A stretch of DNA of 64,000 nucleotides, taken from NCBI RefSeq assembly GCF_027000115.1, contig NZ_JALTON010000002.1, positions 26,932-90,931 on the forward strand, read 5' to 3'. The DNA comes from Thiohalobacter sp. GTDB lineage: Bacteria; Pseudomonadota; Gammaproteobacteria; Thiohalobacterales; Thiohalobacteraceae. Below are positions 54,101 to 63,792 of the stretch, piece after piece. A program made the position numbers and the translations under genes. The notes beneath the pieces are model-generated. The model was not told where the DNA came from and made no database searches. It saw only the letters and a program-made list of their open reading frames with translations. Position 1 is the first letter of the stretch. Every line of letters begins with the position of its first letter.

Positions 54101-54966
54101 GCCTGGATCCCGCCGCCCTCCTCCTGCTGCTGTCGCCGCTGCTGTTCTTCACCAGCGTGTTTGCGCTGGGCCTGGTCGCCGCGCGCAAGGGTGAGGAAGT
54201 CTGGGACGACTACGAATCGGTATTCAAGGAGACCGCGCGGACCAATCTCGAGGACATGTTCCTGTTCATCGATCCACAGCAGCTGTTCCTGGTCAACGTG
54301 GTCGCCATCCTGGTACTGCCCGCGCTCACCCTGCTGGTCACCGGCGACCTGCTGATCGCGCTGGCGGTCATGGCACTGGTCATGTTCGTGCCCTTCTATG
54401 TCTACCGGGCCATGCGCCAGCACCGCCTGCGGACCTTCGAGAAACAGCTCCCCGATGCACTCAGCCTGATCTCCAGCGCGCTGAATGCGGGCGTCAGCCT
54501 GAACATCGCCCTGGAGAACCTGATCCGCGAACAACCCGCGCCCCTGTCCCAGGAATTCATGCTGTTCATGCGTGAACAGCGACTCGGCGTCGACTTCGAC
54601 ACCTCGCTCCGAAACATGGAGCGGCGCCTGCCGCTGGACGACTTCCGCATGTTCACCTCGGCCCTGCGCATCGCCCGCGAAGTCGGCGGCAACCTGGGCG
54701 AGATCCTGGAGCGGCTGGCGGATACCCTGCGCCGCAAGGCGGTCATGGAGGGCAAGATCGACAGTCTCACCGCCCAGGGCCGCATGCAGGGCCTGGTCAT
54801 GACCGGCCTGCCGGTCCTGCTGGGCCTGCTGCTGTTCTTCCTGGAACCCGACGCCATGCGGCTGATGTTCACTACCCCGGCCGGCTGGGCCACGCTGGCA
54901 GTGATCGTGGTCATGGAGGTACTCGGCTATGTCTTCATACGCAAGATCACGCGAATCGATGTCTAG
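54097..54966 (+). CDS. tadB: Tad inner-membrane platform protein TadB
   Basis: 289 aa type II secretion F-domain protein. N-terminal hydrophobic helices (LLLLSPLLFFTSVFALGLVA and LVNVVAILVLPALTLLVTGD), cytoplasmic GspF-like core (QLPDALSLISSALNAGVSLN, REVGGNLGEILERLADTLR), and C-terminal helices. Located between tadA and tadC as usual. Length typical (about 280-320 aa). Confidence 0.95.
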   Translation: MSLDPAALLLLLSPLLFFTSVFALGLVAARKGEEVWDDYESVFKETARTNLEDMFLFIDPQQLFLVNVVAILVLPALTLLVTGDLLIALAVMALVMFVPFYVYRAMRQHRLRTFEKQLPDALSLISSALNAGVSLNIALENLIREQPAPLSQEFMLFMREQRLGVDFDTSLRNMERRLPLDDFRMFTSALRIAREVGGNLGEILERLADTLRRKAVMEGKIDSLTAQGRMQGLVMTGLPVLLGLLLFFLEPDAMRLMFTTPAGWATLAVIVVMEVLGYVFIRKITRIDV

Positions 54967-55134
54967 CCCGGCACGAAGCCGCCGAGAACTTGGGATATAC
55001 CGATGGTTACAAAGAATATTTTTCCTGTATCAGCGGGTAGCGGTTTACTCCCGCACCGCTCTGCCGGCGTCTGCGCGCCAGACGCACATCCATCCGGCAG
55101 CTTCGTGCAACTTTCGGGCTAGGAGCAACTGGCA
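54967..55134. other. 168-bp gap inside the Tad operon
   Basis: The only sizeable break in an otherwise overlapping gene run. It is AT-richer around 55000-55030 and contains two overlapping short inverted repeats (GCGGG/CCCGC and AGCGGT/ACCGCT) that could form alternative hairpins near 55035-55070. It may be an internal promoter or attenuator; nothing conclusive. Confidence 0.4.
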
Positions 55135-56007
55135 ATGGAGCTGTTGATCTATCTCAGTGCCCTGGCTGCCGGCGGCAGTATCCTGCTCATGGTGGTCTTC
55201 GTCGATCGCATGACACCCGAGGTCGACGCCACCGACCGTGCCTGGATGGACCCCTTGCCGCCCATGCTGCGGATCATCTGGCCGCTGGTCCGGCTGGTCG
55301 CGGACACCGTTACCCCGCTGTACAGCAATCGCTACCTCGACAGCGTGGAGGAACACCTGCAAAAGACGGGGGCATCCTATCTCCTCACCGGCGAGGAATT
55401 CGTCGCGCTGCGCATCGTCTCCGCGATTATCTGCCTGCTGCTGGCACTGATACTGGTCGCCTCGTTGCATGCCGGCCAGCCGCTGCTGATCCTGCTGCTG
55501 GCCACCGCAGGGGGCTATTTCTTCCCGCTGGTATGGCTCAAGGACACCCGCCAGCGGCGCGAGCGCGATGTCATTCGCGCCCTGCCCGTTTATCTGGATT
55601 TCATCACCATGGCGGTCGAGGCCGGACTGAACCTGACCGGTGCCCTGCAGCAGGCCATGCAGAAGGCCCCGGAAGGCGCACTGCGCAACGAGTTCGCCAC
55701 CGTGCTGCGCGACGTGCGTTCCGGCGTCAAGCGCGCCGACGCCCTGCGGCGCATGGCGGACCGCCTCGACATCCCCGATGTCACCAGCTTCGTCAATGCC
55801 GTCATCCAGGCCGAGCGCATGGGCTCCAGCATGGCGGCGGTACTGCGGGTGCAGGCGGAGCAGCGCCGGTCCGAGCGCTTCCAGCGTGCGGAGAAACAGG
55901 CCATGCAGGCGCCGGTAAAGCTGATCTTCCCGCTGATCGTGTTCATCTTTCCCGTGACCTTCATCGTGCTCGGCTTCCCGATCGCGATGAAGTTCCTGCA
56001 CCAGTGA
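55135..56007 (+). CDS. tadC: Tad inner-membrane platform protein TadC
   Basis: 290 aa. It has the GspF-like core typical of TadC (LPVYLDFITMAVEAGLNLTG, ALQQAMQKAP, VTSFVNAVIQAERMGSSMAA) and flanking membrane helices, including the C-terminal LIFPLIVFIFPVTFIVLGFP. It follows tadB after a 168-bp gap and overlaps the DUF192 gene by 4 bp (GTGA). Confidence 0.95.
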   Translation: MELLIYLSALAAGGSILLMVVFVDRMTPEVDATDRAWMDPLPPMLRIIWPLVRLVADTVTPLYSNRYLDSVEEHLQKTGASYLLTGEEFVALRIVSAIICLLLALILVASLHAGQPLLILLLATAGGYFFPLVWLKDTRQRRERDVIRALPVYLDFITMAVEAGLNLTGALQQAMQKAPEGALRNEFATVLRDVRSGVKRADALRRMADRLDIPDVTSFVNAVIQAERMGSSMAAVLRVQAEQRRSERFQRAEKQAMQAPVKLIFPLIVFIFPVTFIVLGFPIAMKFLHQ

Positions 56008-56366
56008 CCGTGCGCCGGGGCAGCCTGACCTTCGCCGCCGCGGACGGCCGACAGGCGCGGCTCGATACCGTCTGGCGCACGGAGAGTTTCCTGGAACGCA
56101 ATCGCGGCCTGCTCGGCCGGGCGCCGCTGAAGGAGGCCGAGGGGCTGCTCATCACGCCCTGCAACGCCGTGCACAGCCTGGGCATGCGCTATGCCATTGA
56201 CCTCGCCTACCTCGACCGTCGGGGCCGAATTCGGCGCCTGGTGCGTCACCTGCGGCCCTGGCGTGCCAGCCTGTGCCTGGCTGCGGCCTCGGTACTGGAA
56301 ATGCCGGCCGGCGCGGTCGACCGGCTGGGACTGACCCCCGACATGGAGGCCATCTGGCATGACTGA
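56004..56366 (+). CDS. DUF192 domain protein
   Basis: 120 aa, GTG start overlapping the tadC stop. Family motifs are present: ESFLERNRGLLGRAPLKEAE, GLLITPCNAVHSLGMRYAID, LAYLDRRGRI and VLEMPAGAVDRLGL. DUF192 proteins are small beta proteins of unknown role, often exported; no signal peptide is visible here. Tight coupling to tadC and the TPR gene ties it to this operon. Confidence 0.9.
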   Translation: MTVRRGSLTFAAADGRQARLDTVWRTESFLERNRGLLGRAPLKEAEGLLITPCNAVHSLGMRYAIDLAYLDRRGRIRRLVRHLRPWRASLCLAAASVLEMPAGAVDRLGLTPDMEAIWHD

Positions 56367-56823
56367 TCTCCTGCGACTGCCGGCCCTGCTGCTGGCGGCG
56401 AGCCTGCTAGCCGGCTGCCCGGCCACTGCGCCGGTGCGCTCCACCGATCTCATGGATCTGCAACGGGAGGCCGCGGCCGCCTACCAGGCCGAGCAGTGGG
56501 AACAGGCGCTTCCGGCCTACCAGACCCTCACCCGCCGGGTTCCGCGTGATCCCGAACTCTGGTTCCGGCTCGGCAACGTGCATGCCCGACTCCGGCAGCC
56601 GGAAGAAGCCGTCGCTGCCTGGCAGCACGCCCTGACCCTCAACCCGCGCGATGGCCGTGCCTGGCACAACATCGGCATCACCCGCCTGCGCCAGGCCGCC
56701 AATGCCTTCACCCAGATGGCCCAGTCCCTGCCCCCGGACGATCCCCTGCAACCGCGGGCGCTGGAACTGGCAGAGCAGGTCCTGAACATCCTCGAGCCCG
56801 ATGCCGCTGCCAAGACCGAATGA
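56359..56823 (+). CDS. TPR lipoprotein (TadD-like)
   Basis: 154 aa. A lipoprotein signal with lipobox LLAGC (Cys about 20) is followed by TPR repeats (AAAYQAEQWEQALPAYQTLT, PELWFRLGNVHARLRQPEEA, RAWHNIGITRLRQAANAF). TadD in other Tad loci is a TPR lipoprotein that aids outer-membrane assembly of the pilus. It overlaps DUF192 and the next gene. Confidence 0.85.
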   Translation: MTDLLRLPALLLAASLLAGCPATAPVRSTDLMDLQREAAAAYQAEQWEQALPAYQTLTRRVPRDPELWFRLGNVHARLRQPEEAVAAWQHALTLNPRDGRAWHNIGITRLRQAANAFTQMAQSLPPDDPLQPRALELAEQVLNILEPDAAAKTE

Positions 56824-57535
56824 GCGCCGGCACGGCGGACAGGCCATGGTGGAGACCGTCATCATCCTGTTCGTGACCCTGCTGCTGTTGCTGGGCATCA
56901 TCCAGTTCGCGCTCATCTATGACGCCAAGAACACCCTCAACTACGCCGCCTTCGAGGCCGCGCGGGCGGGCGCCGTCAACTATGCCGACCGTCAGGCCGT
57001 GGAATACGGCCTGGCCCGCGGCCTGGCACCCCTCTATACCAGCCTCGAGGCCAGCGCCGGGCGTCGCCAGCACGTGAGCGCGGTGCAGGCCGCGCGTGAC
57101 CGGGTGCTTGCGGAAATCCGGCAGGGCGGCAAGGTCTGCATCGAACGCATCAACCCCGCACCCGATGCCTTCCGTGCCTACGGCATCCGCGATCCCATGG
57201 GGCGCTTCAAGGGCCTGGTGATCCCCAACGACCATCTGCGCTATCGCTCGGCGCGCAACATGCGCGCCAAGGTCAACATCCAGGACGCCAACCTGCTCAA
57301 GCTGCGGGTGACCTACTGCTATCCCATGTACACGCCCTTCATCTCGCAGGTGATCCAGCGGCTGATGGGCGTACGCCCCGACCCCGACCCGCCCCGGGGC
57401 TGGCAGGCGCCGGAGCTGGGCAGCTTCCGTCGGGCCTGTTATGCCGAGGGACGCTTCCCCATCGTCGCCCAGGCGCTGGTGCGGATGCAGACGCCGGCCT
57501 GGGAAGATCCCAGCTACGATACCGACTGCCGATAG
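56801..57535 (+). CDS. tadE: TadE-like pseudopilin
   Basis: 244 aa. N-terminal GGQAMVETVIILFVTLLLLL, then an extracytoplasmic part starting with IIQFALIYDAKNTLNYAAFE, AARAGAV, the typical TadE/TadF sequence. Last gene of the operon, overlapping the TPR gene by 23 bp. Confidence 0.85.
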   Translation: MPLPRPNERRHGGQAMVETVIILFVTLLLLLGIIQFALIYDAKNTLNYAAFEAARAGAVNYADRQAVEYGLARGLAPLYTSLEASAGRRQHVSAVQAARDRVLAEIRQGGKVCIERINPAPDAFRAYGIRDPMGRFKGLVIPNDHLRYRSARNMRAKVNIQDANLLKLRVTYCYPMYTPFISQVIQRLMGVRPDPDPPRGWQAPELGSFRRACYAEGRFPIVAQALVRMQTPAWEDPSYDTDCR

Positions 57536-57753
57536 ACAAAGACTCTGCGAAGCGGACCCCGTGGATTGTCGCGGGGAACAGCCGTCAGGGCTGGAAGGTC
57601 TCGATCTCCAGCGTGCCACCCTGGCGCAGCCGGTAACGCGCGCCGAGTTCCGTGCCCGTCAGTGGCAGGAATCCACCCGCCGCATGGCCCGCATATTGCG
57701 CCAGGGGCTGCGGATGATGGCGGATTTGCAGCCGGACTCGGGCCGGGCTGCGT

Positions 57754-58016
57754 GCCTCCGGCGCTGGTCGAACACCGTTTGAAGTCGGAGGTTCGAACCC
57801 TTCCGGGCGCATGAAACGACAAACCCGCCTAGGGGGCGGGTCTGTCGTTCCATTTGGCGCGCCCGGAAGGATTAGCGGCCTGCGGCCGATCTGCGCGCCT
57901 CCGGCGCTGGTCGAACACCGTTTGAAGTCGGAGGTTCGAACCCTTCCGGGCGCATGAAACGACAAACCCGCCTAGGGGGCGGGTCTGTCGTTCCATTTGG
58001 CGCGCCCGGAAGGATT
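57754..58016. repeat. Tandem duplication downstream of tRNA-Arg(ACG), period 143 bp
   Basis: Copy 1 (57754-57873) and copy 2 (57897-58016) are nearly identical over 120 bp and offset by 143 bp. Each contains an inverted partial copy of the tRNA 3' half (57784-57810 and 57927-57953), a long hairpin, and the first ~15 bp of the tRNA 3' end in the same orientation as the tRNA. Copy 2 runs into the real tRNA-Arg. So the tRNA end was duplicated with its trailer. Confidence 0.9.
57958..57992 (-). terminator. Hairpin behind tRNA-Arg(ACG), possible terminator
   Basis: A 15-bp stem with one internal mismatch (AACGACA-AACCCGCC with GGGCGGGT-CTGTCGTT on the plus strand) and a 5-base loop. On the minus strand it follows the tRNA after 5 bases and ends with only about three T residues, so it is a weak intrinsic terminator. 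An identical hairpin lies at 57815-57849. Confidence 0.6.
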
Positions 58017-58074
58017 CGAACCTCCGACCGCCTGGTTCGTAGCCAGGTACTCTATCCAGCTGAGCTACGGGCGC
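57998..58074 (-). tRNA. tRNA-Arg (anticodon ACG)
   Basis: 77 nt with encoded CCA. Acceptor stem GCGCCCG/CGGGCGC. D arm contains AGCTCAGCTGGATAGAGT. Anticodon stem CCTGG/CCAGG surrounds loop CTACGAA, giving ACG (inosine-modified, decodes CGN). T loop TTCGAAT. It is minus strand, like the tRNA-Ser upstream of it. Confidence 0.96.
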
Positions 58075-58163
58075 TTGGGAGCGGGAAATTATCCAGAAAT
58101 TCGGGCGTTGTGCAAGGGTCCCGGCGATTCCGGTCACCTTCGGCCAGGAATCAGTTTCGACCG

Positions 58164-58657
58164 GCGAGGGATTGATTCGGGGCGCCTCCGCTGCGCTGCG
58201 GCGTCGTCTCGCTCGCCGCGCTCGCTCGGCTCGAACCGAAGGCTTCTCATCGGGCCTCTCTCTCCGCCATATAAAAAGGGGCCCCGGAGACTCCGATTAC
58301 CCTCTTCCGCAAACCGGGCCGCCTTGGCGAGGGATTGATTCGGCGCTGCGCGCCTCACCCCTTCGGGGCGCCTCCGCTGCGCTGCGGCGTCGTCTCGCTC
58401 GCTGCGCTCGCTCGGCTCGAACCGAAGGCTTCTCATCGGGCCGCTCTCTCCGCCATATAAAAAGGGGCCCCGGAGACTCCGATTACCCTCTTCCGCAAAC
58501 CGGGCCGCCTTGGCGAGGGATTGATTCGGCGCTGCGCGCCTCACCCCTTCAGGGCGCCTCCGCTGCGCTGCGGCGTCGTCTCGCTCGCTGCGCTCGCTCG
58601 GCTCGAACCGAAGGCTTCTCATCGGGCCTCTCTCTCCGCCATATAAAAAGGGGGCCC
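58164..58657. repeat. Three tandem repeats downstream of tRNA-Ser(GCT), period 186 bp
   Basis: Copies start with GCGAGGGATTGATTCGG at 58164, 58327 and 58513. Copies 2 and 3 are 186 bp apart; copy 1 is 163 bp because of a 23-bp deletion after that block. Each holds GGCTTCTCAT (58241, 58427, 58613) and then a plus-strand version of the tRNA-Ser 3' end plus trailer (CTCTCTCCGCCATATAAAAA). Copy 3 ends where it meets the true tRNA-Ser trailer and forms a perfect palindrome with it. Confidence 0.9.
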
Positions 58658-58676
58658 GCTGGGCCCCCTTTTTATA
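58641..58676 (-). terminator. tRNA-Ser(GCT) terminator within a 65-bp palindrome
   Basis: Inverted repeat 58627-58657 and 58661-58691, 31 bp perfect, with a 3-base loop (GCT). On the minus strand the GC-rich core (GGGGGCCC/GGGCCCCC) is followed by a run of five T residues, as in an intrinsic terminator; by symmetry it can also act on the plus strand. The outer part of the palindrome overlaps the tRNA acceptor 3' end. Confidence 0.85.
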
Positions 58677-58769
58677 TGGCGGAGAGAGAGGGATTCGAAC
58701 CCTCGATGGAGCTTTTAACCCCATACTCCCTTAGCAGGGGAGCGCCTTCAGCCGCTCGGCCATCTCTCC
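58677..58769 (-). tRNA. tRNA-Ser (anticodon GCT)
   Basis: 93 nt with encoded CCA. Acceptor stem GGAGAGA/TCTCTCC. Anticodon stem CTCCC/GGGAG encloses loop CTGCTAA, giving GCT (decodes AGC/AGU). The long variable arm expected for tRNA-Ser is present. T loop TTCGAAT. It sits just downstream of csrA, the usual csrA-serX order of gammaproteobacteria. Confidence 0.97.
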
Positions 58770-58846
58770 AGCTGCAGCAGCACTGCACGCAGCGGAGACG
58801 TAGGATACCGTCGGCCATCGCACAGGTAAAGCGCTCCAGGTCTCCT

Positions 58847-59038
58847 TCAGCCAACGGCATTGCCGTCCTCTTCCTGTTCGCGGCGGATGCGCTCGTAGAT
58901 CTCCTCACGATGCACCGCGACTTCCTTGGGGGCGTTGACGCCGATGCGCACCTGATTGCCCTTGACGCCCAGCACCGTGACGGTCACTTCGTCGCCGATC
59001 ATCAGCGTTTCGCCCACCCGTCGGGTCAAAATCAACAT
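58847..59038 (-). CDS. csrA: Carbon storage regulator CsrA/RsmA
   Basis: 63 aa, typical Csr[41 protein letters not shown] and [11 protein letters not shown] are canonical; the RNA-binding Arg in HREEIY is present. AAGGAGAT precedes the ATG at 59038. CsrA represses or activates mRNAs by binding GGA sites. It lies between lysC and tRNA-Ser. Confidence 0.98.
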   Translation of the reverse strand: MLILTRRVGETLMIGDEVTVTVLGVKGNQVRIGVNAPKEVAVHREEIYERIRREQEEDGNAVG

Positions 59039-59233
59039 GTTTGTATCTCCTTGACTTGCACTTCCAGCCCAGTCATCCATTCGGACGGCACGCCCCGACA
59101 CGCAGGCGAGCGCGACCAACCTAGTTGTCGGCATCCCTGTCCGAAACTACAGTCCCTTAACTAATTGATTGTTTTTATTGTTGATTTACTTGGCGCGATG
59201 AAACCATCGAAATCGCCGCAAGGCGAACGCCAG

Positions 59234-60466
59234 TCAAGCGGATTGCGGTGCCTGGTCGAGATGAAAGGCATCATGCAACGCGCGCACGCCGAGTTCCAGA
59301 TACTTTTCATCCACCACCACCGAAATCTTGATCTCGGATGTGGAAATCATGCGGATGTTGATGCCCTCCCGAGCGAGGGCCTCGAACATGGTCGAAGCGA
59401 TGCCGGCATGGGAACGCATGCCCACACCGACCAGGGAAATCTTGACGATGCGGTTGTCACCCGAGACCTCGCGCGCGCCCATCTCGCCGGCCACCCTGCG
59501 CACCAGTTCCAGCGCGCGATCGTAGTCGTTGCGGTGCACGGTAAAGGTGAAGTCGGTGGTCTGGTCATCAGGCGCGATGTTCTGGATGATCATGTCCACT
59601 TCGATGTTGGCGTCGGCCACGGCACCCAGCAGGCGATGCGCAATGCCCGGCTGGTCCGGCACGCCCAGCACGGTGATCTTAGCCTCGTCACGATTGAAGG
59701 CGATGCCCGAGATCAGCGCGTTTTCCATCTGTTCGTCCTCGTAGGTGATCAGGGTACCCTCGCCTTCCTCGAAGGAAGACAGCACCCGTAGGGGGACATT
59801 GTACTTGCCCGCGAACTCCACCGAGCGGATCTGCAACACCTTGGAGCCGAGGCTGGCCATTTCCAGCATTTCCTCGAAGGTGATGCGTTCCAGCCGTCGC
59901 GCCTCGGGCACGACCCGCGGATCGGTGGTATAGACGCCATCGACGTCGGTAAAGATCTGACACTCGTCGGCCTTGAGGGCCGCCGCCAGCGCCACCGCAG
60001 TGGTGTCTGAGCCGCCACGACCGAGGGTGGTGATGTTGCCCTCGGCATCCACACCCTGAAAGCCGGCCACCACCACCACGCGGCCTGCATCCAGATCGGC
60101 GCGCACACGGGCGTCGTCGATCTCCTGGATACGCGCCTTGTTGTGGGCACTGTCGGTCAGGATATGCACCTGGCTGCCGGTGTAGGAACGTGCCGGGCAG
60201 CCACGCTTCTCCAGCGCCATGACCAGCAGGGCGATGGTGACCTGTTCACCCGTCGACAGCAGCACGTCCAGCTCCCGCGGCGGTGGGCGGTCGGTGATGG
60301 CCTTCGCCAGACCGATCAGGCGGTCGGTCTCTCCGCTCATGGCGGACACCACGACCACAAGCTGATGTCCCTGCGCGCGGTAGCGCAGGACCTTGTCGGC
60401 CACGGCCTCGATGCGCTCGGGCGAGCCCACCGAGGTGCCACCGAATTTTTGCACGATCAGAGCCAT
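59234..60466 (-). CDS. lysC: Aspartate kinase
   Basis: 410 aa. Catalytic N-terminal domain with KFGGTSVGSPERIEAVADKV and GRGGSDTTAVALAAALKADE; C-terminal tandem ACT domains (ITVLGVPDQPGIAHRLLGAV, ISLVGVGMRSHAGIASTMFE) for feedback control by lysine/threonine. It phosphorylates aspartate as the first step to Lys, Met, Thr and diaminopimelate. Complete, between alaS and csrA. Confidence 0.97.
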   Translation of the reverse strand: MALIVQKFGGTSVGSPERIEAVADKVLRYRAQGHQLVVVVSAMSGETDRLIGLAKAITDRPPPRELDVLLSTGEQVTIALLVMALEKRGCPARSYTGSQVHILTDSAHNKARIQEIDDARVRADLDAGRVVVVAGFQGVDAEGNITTLGRGGSDTTAVALAAALKADECQIFTDVDGVYTTDPRVVPEARRLERITFEEMLEMASLGSKVLQIRSVEFAGKYNVPLRVLSSFEEGEGTLITYEDEQMENALISGIAFNRDEAKITVLGVPDQPGIAHRLLGAVADANIEVDMIIQNIAPDDQTTDFTFTVHRNDYDRALELVRRVAGEMGAREVSGDNRIVKISLVGVGMRSHAGIASTMFEALAREGINIRMISTSEIKISVVVDEKYLELGVRALHDAFHLDQAPQSA

Positions 60467-60565
60467 CGGCCTCTATCCACGCGAACGCGCTCCCCGGAGC
60501 GCGCAAAGCCGGGAATTAAACACCAAAAGTAGCCGGGAGGGAACCGCGCGGGCGGAACATGCCGC

Positions 60566-63205
<2,640 letters not shown>

Positions 63206-63298
63206 GGGAAACTGGGGTTAATGAGTTGATTTGCAATGCGCGAAGCTTACCGCAAGGGCCGGTCGGCGTCACTCGCCGGAAAGGGCGGCGGCCAGCCC

Positions 63299-63325
63299 GC
63301 ATGTTTCACTAGGGGGGAAACATGC
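63299..63325 (-). terminator. Hairpin at the recX stop codon
   Basis: A perfect 9-bp stem (GCATGTTTC with GAAACATGC, 63299-63307 and 63317-63325) encloses the recX stop codon (63309-63311) in its loop. No T run follows, so a classic terminator is not certain; it may instead stabilise the recA-recX mRNA end. Confidence 0.4.
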
Positions 63326-63770
63326 AAGCCAACTGATCGGCATCGAAGCCCCGGTTCTGCAGGAAGCGCATTTGCCGGGCGCGAGTGGGGAAATCCTCGG
63401 GCAGGGCCTGCCCGAAGCGCTTGCGGCGCGCGGCCTCGGCGAGCTGCCCCCAGTCGGCCTCGGCGGCCTCGAGGGCAGCCTCGATATCGGCCTCGGACAC
63501 GCCGCGTTCGCGCAGCTCGGCACGGATCCGCACCGGGCCATAGCCACGACCGGCACGGGAATGGACATACTGTTCGGCGAAACGCGCATCGCTGAGCAGG
63601 CGCGCCTCGACCAGTTCATCCAGCACCTGCGCAACCAGCGCCTCGGGCCGGCCGCGCTGTCGCAGCTTGCGGGCCAGTTCGAGACGACTGTGCTCCCGTC
63701 GGGCCAGCAGGCGGAGAGCGGCGGCCCGCACCTCCGCCTGTTCGTCCCCGGGTGATGGTTGCCCGTCCAT
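63309..63770 (-). CDS. recX: Regulatory protein RecX
   Basis: 153 aa. Typical three-helix repeats: ALRLLARREHSRLELARKLR, VLDELVEARLLSDARFAEQY, GPVRIRAELRERGVSEADIE. RecX binds RecA filaments and limits their growth. It starts 22 bp after recA and is followed by alaS. Confidence 0.95.
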   Translation of the reverse strand: MDGQPSPGDEQAEVRAAALRLLARREHSRLELARKLRQRGRPEALVAQVLDELVEARLLSDARFAEQYVHSRAGRGYGPVRIRAELRERGVSEADIEAALEAAEADWGQLAEAARRKRFGQALPEDFPTRARQMRFLQNRGFDADQLACMFPP

Positions 63771-63792
63771 CGGGAGGGATTGGCAGCAGGGA

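Noticed and set aside
57784..57953. Extra tRNA genes in the repeats
   Set aside because: These segments contain only the T arm and acceptor 3' half in inverted orientation; no D arm or anticodon arm is present.
58134..59164. Open frames on both strands across the tRNA-Ser repeats (SLRFEPSERSERDDAAAQRR type)
   Set aside because: They are translations of the 186-bp repeat and its flanks, without a ribosome site. A small basic peptide as in E. coli tpr is conceivable but not supported.
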